From: Epiperipatus broadwayi
Lineage: Eukaryota; Onychophora; Udeonychophora; Euonychophora; Peripatidae
Direction: 5' to 3'
Assembly: GCA_028023455.1 (NCBI GenBank)
Contig: JAQFVV010000027.1
Span: 5,827,845-5,891,844, forward strand
Length of the DNA: 64,000 nucleotides
A program made the translations under genes and the position numbers. How positions within the stretch are numbered: the first letter of the stretch is position 1; every line of letters starts with the position of its first letter. The notes under the pieces were generated by a model. That model did not search any database. It saw nothing but the letters and a program-made list of their open reading frames with translations, and had not been told where the DNA came from. Shown piece after piece: positions 11,710 to 20,799 of this stretch.

Positions 11710-11934
11710 ATATCAAACATTACATGATCACCATTCTTTATGCTTACACAAGATATTTTTCACAGAGGCAAGATCTAGGTGCAGTGCTCTCAGATCGAGG
11801 CTCCTCACGGATGAAAGCCATAAGTAAGAAACTAGTCTGGGGATATTGGGTGAATAGGTACCAACCTTGCTGCATCCATTGATTACCCTGGCTTGTACTG
11901 AGTAGTTTTACTGTATGGAGAGTTTTGCCTCTGT
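11710..11934 (+). mobile_element. Family A copy, short form with 15 bp target duplication
   Basis: GTTTATTCGAACCTC (11695-11709) and GTTTATTTGAACCTC (11935-11949) flank the copy as a 15 bp target duplication with one mismatch. The element begins with the CATCACATGATCACC-like outer segment and ends in GAGAGTTTTGCCTCT. It contains only a right-hand type arm with one hammerhead-like core. Confidence 0.7.
11802..11843 (+). ncRNA. Hammerhead-like core in family A
   Basis: UCCUCA and UGGGGA are intact, as are GAAAC, UA and GUC. The first box is CGGAUGA instead of CUGAUGA, so the core is damaged. Confidence 0.35.
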
Positions 11935-11962
11935 GTTTATTTGAACCTCTTAATTCATTCAA

Positions 11963-12590
11963 TAATGTAAGAAGTCATTATGCTGGTCTTCAAATTCAAA
12001 TTAAAAAAAGGGCTTGAAGAACGTTACAAAAAATCGTTAGAATATAATGTGTATGTATAGATGTTACAAACTCCTGTCTAAAGACCAGTTGGGATATCAG
12101 GGTAGAATGGTTGTTACTGAAAGTCTGAAATTGTTTGCTACCCTCTTAAAATATTATTCTGGTATATTACTATTTACAGCCTCATCGTTAACATCCAAAA
12201 CGAAGTCATTATAGGAAAAACAGATTTCAATTGAAATTTCCCTTTATTGTTTTTCTTAGTGGAGAGGGGGGGGGGGGGGACGGACGACAATAACAAAAAA
12301 AAAAAAATAAATAGTCAATCACGTGAATGCATAAACTGTGAAAGAAAAATAATTTATTTATTTTCAATAATACAATAATTTGAAAAAAATATGCACTCAG
12401 GAAATTACTAGTGTTTGATGTTTATATTATTAATACATCTAATTAAAATTGAAAACAAAGCACAGCGATGAAAGAAACTTTCTAATCAGCAGTTTATTTC
12501 ATTGATAAAATAGCTTTCTGGTCAATAGTTACTTCAATAGTAAGAAGCTTGCTAACAAATTAATTATCTCAGCAGTATAGTAGCAAGCAG
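11963..12590. other. No gene; 14-base G run
   Basis: A G run lies at 12266-12279 and an A run at about 12296-12306. Nothing else is recognised. Confidence 0.5.
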
Positions 12591-13256
12591 CTAAGCAAAG
12601 ACACTTGTAGAATATTTTGCTGACGTCAGCTCAGCGAGAAAAGATGAATATTGAGACATCACAGAAATAGGATACTTTGGTGAACAATTGTCTCATTTGT
12701 AAAGCTCTTGCTACCAGACAGGTAACCCACTAAGTAAAGACATGTAGAATATTTTGCGGACGTCAGCTCAGCGAGAAAAGATGAATATTGAGACATCACA
12801 GAAATAGGATACTTTGGTGAACAATTGTCTCAATTGTAAAGCTCTTGCTATCAGACAGGTAACCCACTAAGCAAAGACACTTGTAGAATATTTTGCGGAT
12901 GTCAGCTCAGCGAGAAAAGATGAATATTGAGACATCACAGAAATAGGAGAGTTTGGTGAACAATTGTCTCAATTGTAAAGCTCTTGCTACCAGACAGGTA
13001 ACCCACTAAGCAAAGGCACTTGTTTTTGCGGATGTCAGCTCAGCGAGAAAAGATGAATATTGAGACATCACAGAAATTGCTCAATTGTAAAGCTCTTGCT
13101 ACTAGACAGGTAACCCACTAAGCAAAGACACTTGTAGAATATTTTGCAGACGTCAGCTCAGCGAGAAAAGATGAATATTGAGACATCACAGAAATAGGAT
13201 ACTTTGGTGAACAATTGTCTCAATTGTAAAGCTCTTGCTACCAGACAGGTAACCCA
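12591..13256. repeat. 138 bp minisatellite, five units
   Basis: Units begin at about 12591, 12730, 12867, 13006 and 13118. The fourth unit is shortened to 112 bp by internal deletion. Each contains GTCAGCTCAGCGAG, GATGAATATTGAGACATCAC and AGCTCTTGCTA. The first unit carries a palindromic TGACGTCA (12621-12628); later units have GGACGTCAG, GGATGTCAG or AGACGTCAG at that place. Units are nearly identical, so the array is young. Confidence 0.9.
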
Positions 13257-13883
13257 GTGGCATAATAGCTTACTATAGAGCAATTAACAGTAAGTATGAA
13301 GTGATAATTGTGGATAAACATCTAACCAATTGAAGACTGCTACAGATGAATCTTCTATAAGTATTCCATCAGCAGAGAATATTGGTAGTGTTAAAGATGG
13401 CAATCACAGCTTGCTGTTAATGGCCAAAGCTAATAAAAACTTTTGATAATTATAATAGCAGTAGAACTAAACAAGCTTCTCTTAATGGCTGATGTGTTGT
13501 GTCAGCAATGTTCTCTAACCTCTGTGAATTTGCAGTTGTTATTTTATTTTCCACAGTGTTTTCAATAGATGTTAAATCTTGAAGCAGGTGATTTTCACTA
13601 CTGCTGAGTCCCGAGATAATTTTTTCAGATGATAAAGCCAATGAAGACACCATTTTATTCCCTTCTGATCTGCTTCTTGGTCTTCCCCTTTAGATAATTC
13701 ATAATAAAATATTGGTTTGGTTTGTAAACTGCTGTTTACTCTTTTGTTAGCTATTTTAATATCGTTATCAGTCTGCTAAGATTCTCTCATAAAAAGGACT
13801 CTTTGATTTGAGAATTTGTTAAAGGGAGAGATATAAATGTGTAGGTACTGTTTAGAAAAACATTATTACTTACTATAATGATT
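13257..13883. other. Unassigned; minus-strand ORF with basic start
   Basis: A minus-strand frame from 13653 down to 13450 has 67 codons (start MVSSLALSSEKIISGLSSSE), rich in Ser, Glu and Asn. In the same frame upstream lies RGRPRSRSEGNK, an AT-hook-like basic stretch, after a stop. I do not recognise the family. It could be the decayed end of a transposase or a chance ORF. No clear acceptor site precedes it. Confidence 0.25.
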
Positions 13884-14190
13884 GCAAAAATAATAAGAGA
13901 CTGCAGACCATACAGACTAGTACAGAGAGATGCAATGAAGGACTGAAAGTAAAATATATGGGTTCACACTCACCATTGAAAACAATGAAGAGACTAAAAT
14001 GAAGTTGTTAATGTAATTAAAATGGATGGTAACAGATAAACAATTGATGTTTTAAAGTAGATCCCAAGATATTGTACAAATGGTGTGAGATATATGGAAT
14101 AAAAAGTTGGCTGGGGTGATGTGTAGAGTAGGCATGATGAGATGGAGAAATTGGATCAAAATTGGAAGGATCTTCATCCTGCCATGTCAA
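13884..14190 (+). mobile_element. RTE-like LINE 3' fragment, decayed
   Basis: Matches the LINE end at 5330-5820 at the DNA level (AGAGACTAAAATGAAGTTG, then GGTGTGAGATATATGGAATAA and GGATCTTCATCCTGCCATG). All frames are broken. Confidence 0.6.
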
Positions 14191-14195
14191 GATAA

Positions 14196-14743
14196 TGATT
14201 GTTATTAACAGGCAAAACTCTCAATACAGTACTGCCAACCAGAGAAGACAATGGATGCCAGAAGGCTTGTTCATAAAATCCCCATCTAGTGCCTACTCAT
14301 CCAATATCCAGAGACTAGTTTCTGGCTTGTGGCCTTTGTCAGTGAGAGAGCCTTGGATCTGAGAGCACTGCACCCAGATCTTAAGATATAATGCAACCCT
14401 CCAGCAGCCACCTTTTATCTCAACTTAATTACAAAACTATGAGAATGAAATTGAAAACACAATATTTTCAATCTTAGCTCATTAGCTTATATAGTCATAT
14501 GGGTCTGAACTCAATTCAGCAGCCATACATTTTGGTGTCTTTGGCTCTTTAACAACCATAGCCACCACTATCCTCTTAGGCAGGATTGGTGTTAAACCAC
14601 TAAACATCACATGATCACCATCTCTTATGCTAGCACATAACTGTTATTAAACAGGAAAAACACTTCATGCAGTAGTGCTACCCTGTGCCAACCAGAGTAA
14701 TCAATGGATGCCAGAAGGCTTGTGCACAAAATCCCCATCTAGT
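14196..14743 (-). mobile_element. Family A, head-to-tail partial dimer
   Basis: A full unit begins with ACAGGCAAAACTCTC at 14208 and a second begins with ACAGGAAAAACACTTC at 14651, a period of 443 bp in the same orientation. The second unit stops after about 90 bp where it meets the LINE at 14744. The full unit shows the outer CATCACATGATCACC segment and the inner CAGCAGCCACC/TCAATTCAGCAGCC segments. The hammerhead-like core is on the minus strand at 14307-14348. Confidence 0.7.
14307..14348 (-). ncRNA. Hammerhead-like core in family A
   Basis: On the minus strand: CUGACAA (variant), GGC-CACAA-GCC stem, A, GAAAC, UA, GUC. The stem I strands have drifted (CUCUCA and UCUGGA). GGC/GCC replaces the AGC/GCU pairing of other copies, a compensatory change. 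Confidence 0.35.
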
Positions 14744-15087
14744 TTAATCCATTAAACATTACTTTAGTCTTTTTAATATTTATCTTTAGTCCTACTTTCA
14801 TCTGATAACTCCTGCAGCTCTAAAGCACTATTTGCAAAAACAACTACATAATCTGAAAAATCTAAATGACTTAAATAATCTCCATTTACTTTCACTCCTT
14901 TAGCTTCCCATTTTAAACCACAAAATACTTCTTGCAGCACTGCTGTAAAAAGTTTTGGAGATATGGAGTCACCCTGTCTTATACCATTCTCAATGTTGAC
15001 TATCCTAGTATTATTATGTAATCTAATTGTTGCTGTTGCATTTTTATAAATATTCTTTAAAATATGACAATATCCTGGATCTATACC

Positions 15088-15282
15088 TTAATGATCCAAT
15101 GCTTTAATCACTGAAGAAATGTTTATAGAATCAAATGCCTTTTCATAATCTACAAATCCAAAGCATAATGGCGGCTCATATTCATTTGTCCTTTCTATAA
15201 CTTCACTCAATACCTGGATATGATCTACTGTACTAAAACCATATTTAAATCCAGCTTGTTCTCTTGGTTGGTGAAAATCCAA
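15088..15282 (-). pseudogene. LINE reverse transcriptase fragment with motif A
   Basis: The frame encodes DFHQPREQAGFKYGFSTVDH and then FGFVDYEKAFDSINISSVIK. The FVDYEKAFDS block is reverse-transcriptase motif A, whose first Asp binds metal. Upstream in shifted frames, 15540-15290 gives IPGNDGIIIDILKEAGEE and NYRPISLLSVLYKIFTKII, the usual RT fingers. Downstream, 15060-14880 gives RQGDSISPKLFTAVLQEVF (motif B) and a damaged Asp-Asp box. A stop and frame changes make it a pseudogene. The enzyme would have copied LINE RNA at the target nick. Confidence 0.8.
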
Positions 15283-15659
15283 TGTTCTCTGTAGACGAGT
15301 TGTAATTATCTTGGTAAAAATTTTGTATAAAACTGATAAAAGGCTGATAGGTCTGTAATTTCTAATATTTTCTTTACCACCTTTTTTAAATATTAATACT
15401 GCATTCTTCCAATCATCTGGTACATCTTTATCATTTAGACATTTGGTATATAACTTTGCTAAAAAATGTCTATTTCTTCACCTGCTTCTTTTAATATATC
15501 AATTATAATTCCATCATTACCTGGAATCTTTCCTTTCTTCGTGCATTTAATTGCATGTCTCACTTCTTCATTTAAAATTCTGGGCAATTTGGAAGATGTA
15601 ATAGATATAGGAGGTACTTATTCTTTATTACTATATAATTCTTGATAAAAGTCTTCTAC

Positions 15660-16634
15660 TCATTTCATGATGTCATCTCTCTTTTTAGTAATAGTTCCAT
15701 CTTTTTTTCTTATTGCAGATATAAATTTCCTACCAATACCTAAATGTTGTTTTACACTCTTGAGACTTTTATTCTCTTCTACCATTTTCAACCTTTTCTG
15801 CACCATTTTACAAAATTCGAGATATTCAATCCTTTTTAATGCATCATTTTTGTATATCTTCATATTCCTTCTTTTCTTCATAAATTCTCTAGTCTCAGTA
15901 GAAATTTTATTGGTCAATTGCTGCTTTTTTCTACCAGCTATCTTTGTTGCAATTTTTAAAAGTGTATCAGTTATTTTCATATTAATTTCATTCAAATCTG
16001 AATTATATTCAAAATCTACTAATACTTGAAATCGATTTGTCAGTTCTAATTTAAATTCATTAGAATTTTTCTGAAGATTAGGAATATCAACTGTAAATAT
16101 TGTTTTTCTTAATAATTTTTGTCTCTCTAGTTTTGCATTAATACATATCTTACATCTTACTAATCGATGATCATTTCCTGTGTTAAATTTATTAAGAACA
16201 TTACAATCTTGAAATAGGTATTTTCTGTTAGTCAAAATATAATCCAATTCTGTTGTACCTTCATTTGGATGCTTCCATGTCCATTTCCTTTTAACATTTT
16301 TCTCAAAAAATGAATTCATAATATAAAGTTTTTCTTTTTCTGCAAACTCCACAAGTCTATGTCCTCTCTCATTTCTATTACCATAACCAAAATTACCTAC
16401 AGCAATTTCACCTTTCATTTGTCTACCAATTCTAGCATTAAAGTCTCCCATAACAATTTTAAAATGTTGTTTACTCTGATCAAAAGCCTTTTGTACATCC
16501 ATATAAAAATCTTCTACTACTTCATCACTATGAGAACTTGTTGGGGCATAAACCTGAATTATCTGCATTTGGTATCTGCTATTAAGTTGTATAACTAATC
16601 TTGCCACTCTGTCCGATACACCATCAATCTCCAC
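15660..16634 (-). pseudogene. LINE ORF: endonuclease C-terminal half plus RT linker
   Basis: A 324-codon open frame. Residues about 28-32 give QVYAPTS, about 62-69 give GDFNARIG (the catalytic Asp/Asn of AP-type endonucleases), about 125-135 give TTELDYILTNR, and about 149-160 give FNTGNDHRLVRC (the catalytic Asp-His pair). After residue 170 it enters the Lys-rich linker that precedes the reverse transcriptase. It overlaps the upstream frame (16595-17005) by 40 bp, so the intact ancestor was a single ORF now split by a frameshift. The domain nicks genomic DNA to prime reverse transcription. Confidence 0.85.
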
Positions 16635-17005
16635 AATATTGTTCTTCCACTTTTATTTATAATGAATCCTACTCCACTTGTATTTCCAATATGTGTGCCT
16701 TTATAATAGAGTATATGTCCACTTTTTAAATCAATTGTTTCTTCTCCTTTTCTTCTAACTTCACAAAGTCCAATAATGTCCCATTTAATATATGACAGTT
16801 CTTTTTCTAATTCTTGCAATCTTCCTTCACTTGAAAGTGATCTGCAGTTGTAAGTACCTAAATAAAAAGTCGTCATCAAATGGCAGCCTGGGTCCGCCTC
16901 CAGGATATTCTTAGCACCCTCCGCCTTCGGCCACCAACCGCTGCCTTGGTTGGTGACTTTACAGTCTTCTGGGAATAAGGGCCATGATTTATTTTTATCT
17001 GTCAT
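16595..17005 (-). pseudogene. LINE ORF start: endonuclease N-terminal half
   Basis: A 136-codon frame beginning at the most upstream Met (17005). Residues about 46-70 carry FYLGTYNCRSLSSEGRLQEL, the Asn-containing first motif of the AP-type endonuclease. About 75-90 give WDIIGLCEVRRKGEE, whose Glu is the metal ligand. The frame breaks near GRTILWRL; the domain continues in the frame ending at 15660. The N-terminal 45 residues are Trp/Pro-rich and typical of the leader of this LINE group. Probably near full length at its 5' end. Confidence 0.85.
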
Positions 17006-17162
17006 AATTGTATATATTGGAAAAATATTTATTATTTACACAAATATTCATTCCGCTTTATCAGGCAACAGAGAAGAAAGACCTTGTCTAAGAATATTTC
17101 TAAATTTGAGAGCAATGTGTTTTTATTTTGGTTATATAATATCAAGAATAAGTTAAAGATCG

Positions 17163-17187
17163 CCCCCCCCCCTCACACACACACACA
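17163..17187. repeat. C run followed by CA repeat
   Basis: Ten C residues then (CA)n; a simple-sequence tract. Confidence 0.85.
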
Positions 17188-17220
17188 TTTTTCTTCAATA
17201 CATTTTTTATTTTATGATGA

Positions 17221-17373
17221 GTGGGAAATAAGAAGGATGGAAAAGATTGACATCGTAGGATACTATAAGAGATGGGAAGAGTTACATGGAATTGAAGAGA
17301 AAGGCAATGGAGAGAATGGAGTGGAAAAATGACTTCCCTGGAACGCTCCAGGGGCCAAAATACTATTGATGAT
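17221..17373 (+). mobile_element. LINE 3' tail fragment
   Basis: The + strand encodes RWEELHGIEEKGNGENGVEK and ends in GGGGCCAAAATACTATTGATGATGATTATC. The same tail (WEKIHGTEELGNK-like, then ACAGAATGCTATTGTTGATTG) follows the fragment at 39970-40345, so both belong to one LINE subfamily. Confidence 0.6.
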
Positions 17374-17982
17374 GATTATCAACTTGCCTAAAAAAAAACA
17401 TTTTTTCCCATTCACTACAATATTGATAGGCAGATTTTAAATTGACAAGTTATAGAATGTCCTTGAGTAATACAAATGTGTTATTTTAGCTAAAACTTAT
17501 CCTCAGGACTTCCTTCCTCCTGGATAAATTTTAAATATATAAAAATAAATTTAAAAATAGGTTTTGTTAAAAGAAATAGCTAAGCATACATAACTGAATT
17601 ATATGTGATCACAATTAAAAATAAATAATGTCAAATTATCCATAAATTGAGAAGAAAACCATGAATTTTACTATATAAAATTATTGGGTGCAAATTCTTG
17701 TATGTAATTAGAAATATTTAATGATGTGAAGATAGCTAGAAAAAAGTAAATTGAAATATATATATAAATAAAATGTTTTGGTTTTAAAAATATAAATTTG
17801 ACTGTATTTTTCTGCGATTGTTATCATTTTTGTAAACATGTTACAGGCTATAAATATAGATCTGTATGTATTGAAAATGACTGCTGGAGATAGTAGAAAC
17901 ATAGGTGGAAATGCGAATATTTCATCGTATGTATAGATATGAGGAAAAAATGGTTCATAAATAAAACAATATTTTTTATTTT
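17374..17982. other. AT-rich sequence, nothing recognised
   Basis: No gene or repeat family recognised. Minus-strand ORF of 94 codons is low complexity (Phe, Tyr, Ile rich). Confidence 0.5.
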
Positions 17983-18068
17983 TATATGTCAAATGCGTTG
18001 ACCGGGAAGTTGAACCCGGGCCAGCTGCTTGGGAGGCAGCTATGTTAACTACTAGACCACCAACGCTT
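17983..18068 (-). repeat. tRNA-Gly-derived SINE, subtype C1
   Basis: The minus strand at 18066-17995 folds as a tRNA with acceptor ends GCGTTGG and TCAACGC, anticodon stem GCTGC/GCAGC and loop CTCCCAA (anticodon CCC, Gly), and a T arm CCCGGGTTCAACTTCCCGG. An ATTTGACATAT linker and A-rich tail follow, as in the copies at 35.7 and 46.3 kb. This shared tail marks it as a very short SINE rather than a tRNA gene. Confidence 0.75.
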
Positions 18069-18639
18069 TGGAGTTAATAGTAGGTCATTTTAAAAAAAAG
18101 TAAAATGGGAAATTCACGGCAGTATTGATTTATTAAATTACGGTTCTAAGTATAATAACAAATTTTTGTATACAAATAAAAAAAAGTACATTAGTACAGA
18201 GCTGAGGAGCAGTAAGAGAGATCCTTTCTCACCATGGATGAAGGCCATGTGGGATTACACTTCTATTTTTATTTTGTGATTATTAAACCAGCACACAGTT
18301 TCCATTTACTAATCAGTAAATGGTTACCTGATAAAATCATAAGTTATTTAGAAATTCTCAGCTATCTAAAAATAAACAATGTCTAAGTTCTATCAAAATT
18401 CAAATCTTGATTATAACTTTTAACAATTTTTATTCTATATACACTTTCTATTATATATACAAAGGGCTTGTTATCAAATAATCATTATTTGAGAATTTTG
18501 GTCTGGGTGAACTGCTGTTTGTCAGAATGCCTAAATATCTTGCAGTTCGCTTTTTGTTTTGATTAAAGTTTTTAAAAATATTAATTCTAAAGTAAATTTA
18601 ACAAAAGAATCAAAATATATTTATATCTCTATTTTCAGA
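18069..18639. other. AT-rich sequence, nothing recognised
   Basis: No gene or known repeat recognised. Confidence 0.5.
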
Positions 18640-19075
18640 TATATTCATCCATGCTCGACAGACAATGCTGACTGGTTCTTAATAATAAGTGAATGTCAAA
18701 CCTACACACACCACGTATGTATAACCCGAATCAAGTTACGTACTAAGAATACAAAATTTGTCAAAAACTCCTTAAGCCTATTATCAAAACTAGCGTAAAC
18801 GCAATATGTATCCACACACAACTAACAAACAATTGAATATCAAATCTACAGCGCGTGCACACACACATATATGCATAACCCGAGTCAAGTATAGAATTTG
18901 TCAAAAACTGCTTAAATAAGAAAACTTAATCGTAATGACAATCATTCACGCGCGATTGAAAACGCTGACTGATTTTTAATAATAACTGAATGTTACGCGT
19001 GCATGCACACACCAAGAATATGCTACAAATATAGAATTTGTCAAAAACTACTCAAACCTATTAACAAGAAGAGCA
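18640..19075. repeat. Degenerate tandem repeat, about 140 bp units, three copies
   Basis: TAGAATTTGTCAAAAACT-like segments recur at about 18752, 18889 and 19031. GCTGACTG...TTAATAATAA blocks lie at 18666 and 18964, and CACACACAC-rich stretches lie between them. The array ends about 25 bp from the donor site of the putative exon at 19101-19178. Confidence 0.6.
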
Positions 19076-19100
19076 TAAAAAAATAAGTAAAATTACTCAC

Positions 19101-19178
19101 AGTTACGATAACAATCCATACTAAACATATTACACCAACTAAACACACAATCAGGAGAGAGAAGTAGACACACTTCAT
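19101..19178 (-). CDS. Putative first coding exon: N-terminal membrane anchor or signal peptide
   Basis: The minus strand opens at ATG 19178-19176 and reads 26 codons (MKCVYFSLLIVCLVGVICLV, then WIVIVT) to a consensus donor GTGAGT at 19100-19095, phase 0. The encoded segment is one hydrophobic helix after a Met-Lys start. That fits a signal peptide or the anchor of a type II membrane protein such as a Golgi enzyme. I cannot name it because the rest is not seen. No downstream exon was found between here and position 1, where LINEs and foldbacks dominate. A CCGCGG-containing stretch lies upstream near 19230. It could be chance: one short exon with one splice site. Confidence 0.35.
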
Positions 19179-19625
19179 TTTCCACGCAAATATTAGGAAT
19201 AACGAGCAATCTAGCTCTGTCAATCATAATCCGCGGGCTGTTTAAAATAATCACTTTCATTCACAAACTAGAAATAACTACATATTAATTAAATTGCAAA
19301 CGTATTAAACGAGATTTAACAACTGGCTTCTCCAAGATCATCTGACAGCTATTATATTCACGTTCATTATTTGGATTTTTTTTTTTTTTAGCTGAAAGAA
19401 TAAAAAAAATGCGGAGGGGGAAGGATAATGTCTTAACAATCAAAGAGATCTTTACGAAGCATGTTGATGTCACGGGGCAAACTTCGGCATAAATTTTTTG
19501 CCCTATTTAAATTCTACATCTCTTCCTTGATTTCGTTTTAAAATAATTCTCATTTCTTTAACTTAAAAACGTTATCTTTTTTTAAAAAAAAAAAAAACTA
19601 AGATGACATGATCAGAATATAAGAC
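19179..19625. other. No gene recognised
   Basis: Sequence upstream of the putative exon. CCGCGG at about 19231-19236 is the only CpG-rich spot; a T run lies at 19378-19390. Confidence 0.4.
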
Positions 19626-19907
19626 AGACTGATTCTCATCATCATCACTTTCAAGTATTACCAGTTCACTGCAAGATGAAGGTCTCTCCCAAGTTTAATC
19701 CAGCATTTCTGACCCACAGCTTCTTAACACCACACCAACAAACTTCCTTACTTAAATCGTCCATCTCCCATACAGGCTTTTTCTAGATCTTTTACAATTT
19801 CTTGTGATACAGTTCAAGACTTCATCTATATCTCTTCTAGCAATATGTCAGGTCCCACTCTATTTCAGTCACTTAATTCTTTCAATGATGTCAGTAAAAC
19901 TTATCTT
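19626..19907 (-). mobile_element. RTE-like LINE tail, right-to-left, split by a family A insertion
   Basis: On the minus strand it corresponds to the LINE C-terminal region, ending at a CTCATCATCATCACTTTC-type tail near 19635. The coding homology is interrupted at 19907 and resumes at 20330 after the family A element. The shared AAAACTTATCTT is the target duplication. Confidence 0.7.
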
Positions 19908-20070
19908 AAACCACTAAACATCACATGATCACCATCTCATACTAGCATATAATTGTTATTAAACAAGGCAAAACTCTATACAGTAGTGCCACCCTGTGCC
20001 AAACAGAGTAATCAATGGATGCCAGAAAGCTTGTGCATAAAATCCCTATCTAGTGCCTACTCATCCAATA

Positions 20071-20112
20071 TCCCCAGACTAGTTTCTGGATTGTGGTTTT
20101 CGTCAGTGAGGA
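20071..20112 (-). ncRNA. Hammerhead-like core in family A, left arm
   Basis: On the minus strand UCCUCA and UGGGGA can pair; CUGACGA, GAAAC, UA and GUC are all present. Stem II (AAC with AUC) is weakened by mutation. Confidence 0.45.
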
Positions 20113-20178
20113 GCTTTGGATCTGAAGAGGGTTGCATTAGATCCTAAGATCTAAGTGCAGTGCTCTCAGATCCAAAGC

Positions 20179-20219
20179 TCCTCACTGACAAGGCCACAAG
20201 CCAGAAACTAGTCTGGGGA
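20179..20219 (+). ncRNA. Hammerhead-like core in family A, right arm
   Basis: UCCUCA (20179-20184) pairs with UGGGGA (20214-20219). The first core box is CUGACAA, missing the G of CUGANGA. GGC-CACAA-GCC forms stem II. GAAAC, UA and GUC follow. Confidence 0.4.
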
Positions 20220-20329
20220 TATTGGATGAGTAGGCACTAGATAGGGATTTTATGCACAAGCCTTCTGGCATCCATTGATTACTGTTTGGCACAGGGTGGC
20301 ACTACTGTATAGAGAGTTTTGCCTTGTTT

Positions 20330-20530
20330 AAAACTTATCTTGTTCTCTCACCCATGGTATTTTGTTCTCAGTCTCTTGATAGAGGTCTGAAGTCTCTATA
20401 AGGAACTAAATTACTAAACACATACAACATTGTCCTTTTAATATCCTTCATTTCTGAATTAATAATCTGGTCAAGATATATCTATTTCATTATGGGTCTT
20501 TATTTTCTTCTTATAAATATATTATTACCC
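20330..20530 (-). mobile_element. Continuation of the LINE split by family A
   Basis: On the minus strand CCATGGGTGAGAGAACAAGAT corresponds to the Trp-Val-Arg-Glu-Gln segment of the RTE LINE C-terminus at about 5490-5520, in the same orientation as 19626-19907. Confidence 0.65.
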
Positions 20531-20799
20531 ATATTAGATGAACAGCTGATGATGATGGGAAAAAATTACCACTTTTGGCTTAAATGGTTGTCAAGTTGAA
20601 AATGCAAATTAGTTTATTTTGATAAGGTAGAGGTGTACTTGAATATTGAGGTGCAACAGATTCCAATGTACTGTAATTGCCTTTAACAAATTAAAACATT
20701 CTATCTCATTATGCTACACAATCTTCACATAATTCAAATAAAATTAATAATATATATATAGACATCTAAAAGTTTATGAAGGTGGTGCTTTGGATGTTA
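20531..20799. other. No gene recognised
   Basis: AT-rich, unassigned. An AT-dinucleotide tract stands at about 20750-20760. Confidence 0.4.

Larger units (their letters stand above)
14744..17010 (-). mobile_element. RTE-like LINE, endonuclease and partial reverse transcriptase
   Basis: The longest LINE copy in the window, running right to left. It holds an apurinic-type endonuclease domain (about 17005-16100), a linker, and a reverse transcriptase extending to just past the Asp-Asp box position (about 15540-14760). Several frameshifts break it (about 16620, 15620 and 15480). The catalytic FADD-like box appears as FSDYVVVFA near 14860, so a metal-binding Asp is lost. The 3' third is missing where it meets the family A repeat at 14743. 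Confidence 0.85.
19908..20329. mobile_element. Family A foldback inserted in a LINE, 12 bp target duplication
   Basis: The element is bounded exactly by AAAACTTATCTT at 19896-19907 and 20330-20341. It starts AAACCACTAAACATCACATG and ends GAGAGTTTTGCCTTGTTT. The two arms (about 19950-20130 and 20132-20322) are inverted with almost no spacer, giving a 370 bp near-perfect hairpin. Hammerhead-like cores sit in both arms. The interrupted LINE makes boundaries and duplication unambiguous. A duplication of this length with variable size between copies fits target-primed retrotransposition. Confidence 0.85.

Noticed and set aside
12591-13256. CRISPR-like array
   Set aside because: Units are contiguous 138 bp tandem repeats without unique spacers, in a eukaryotic sequence.
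15667-16029. 120-codon + strand ORF rich in Phe and Ile
   Set aside because: Antisense of the LINE linker region on the minus strand.
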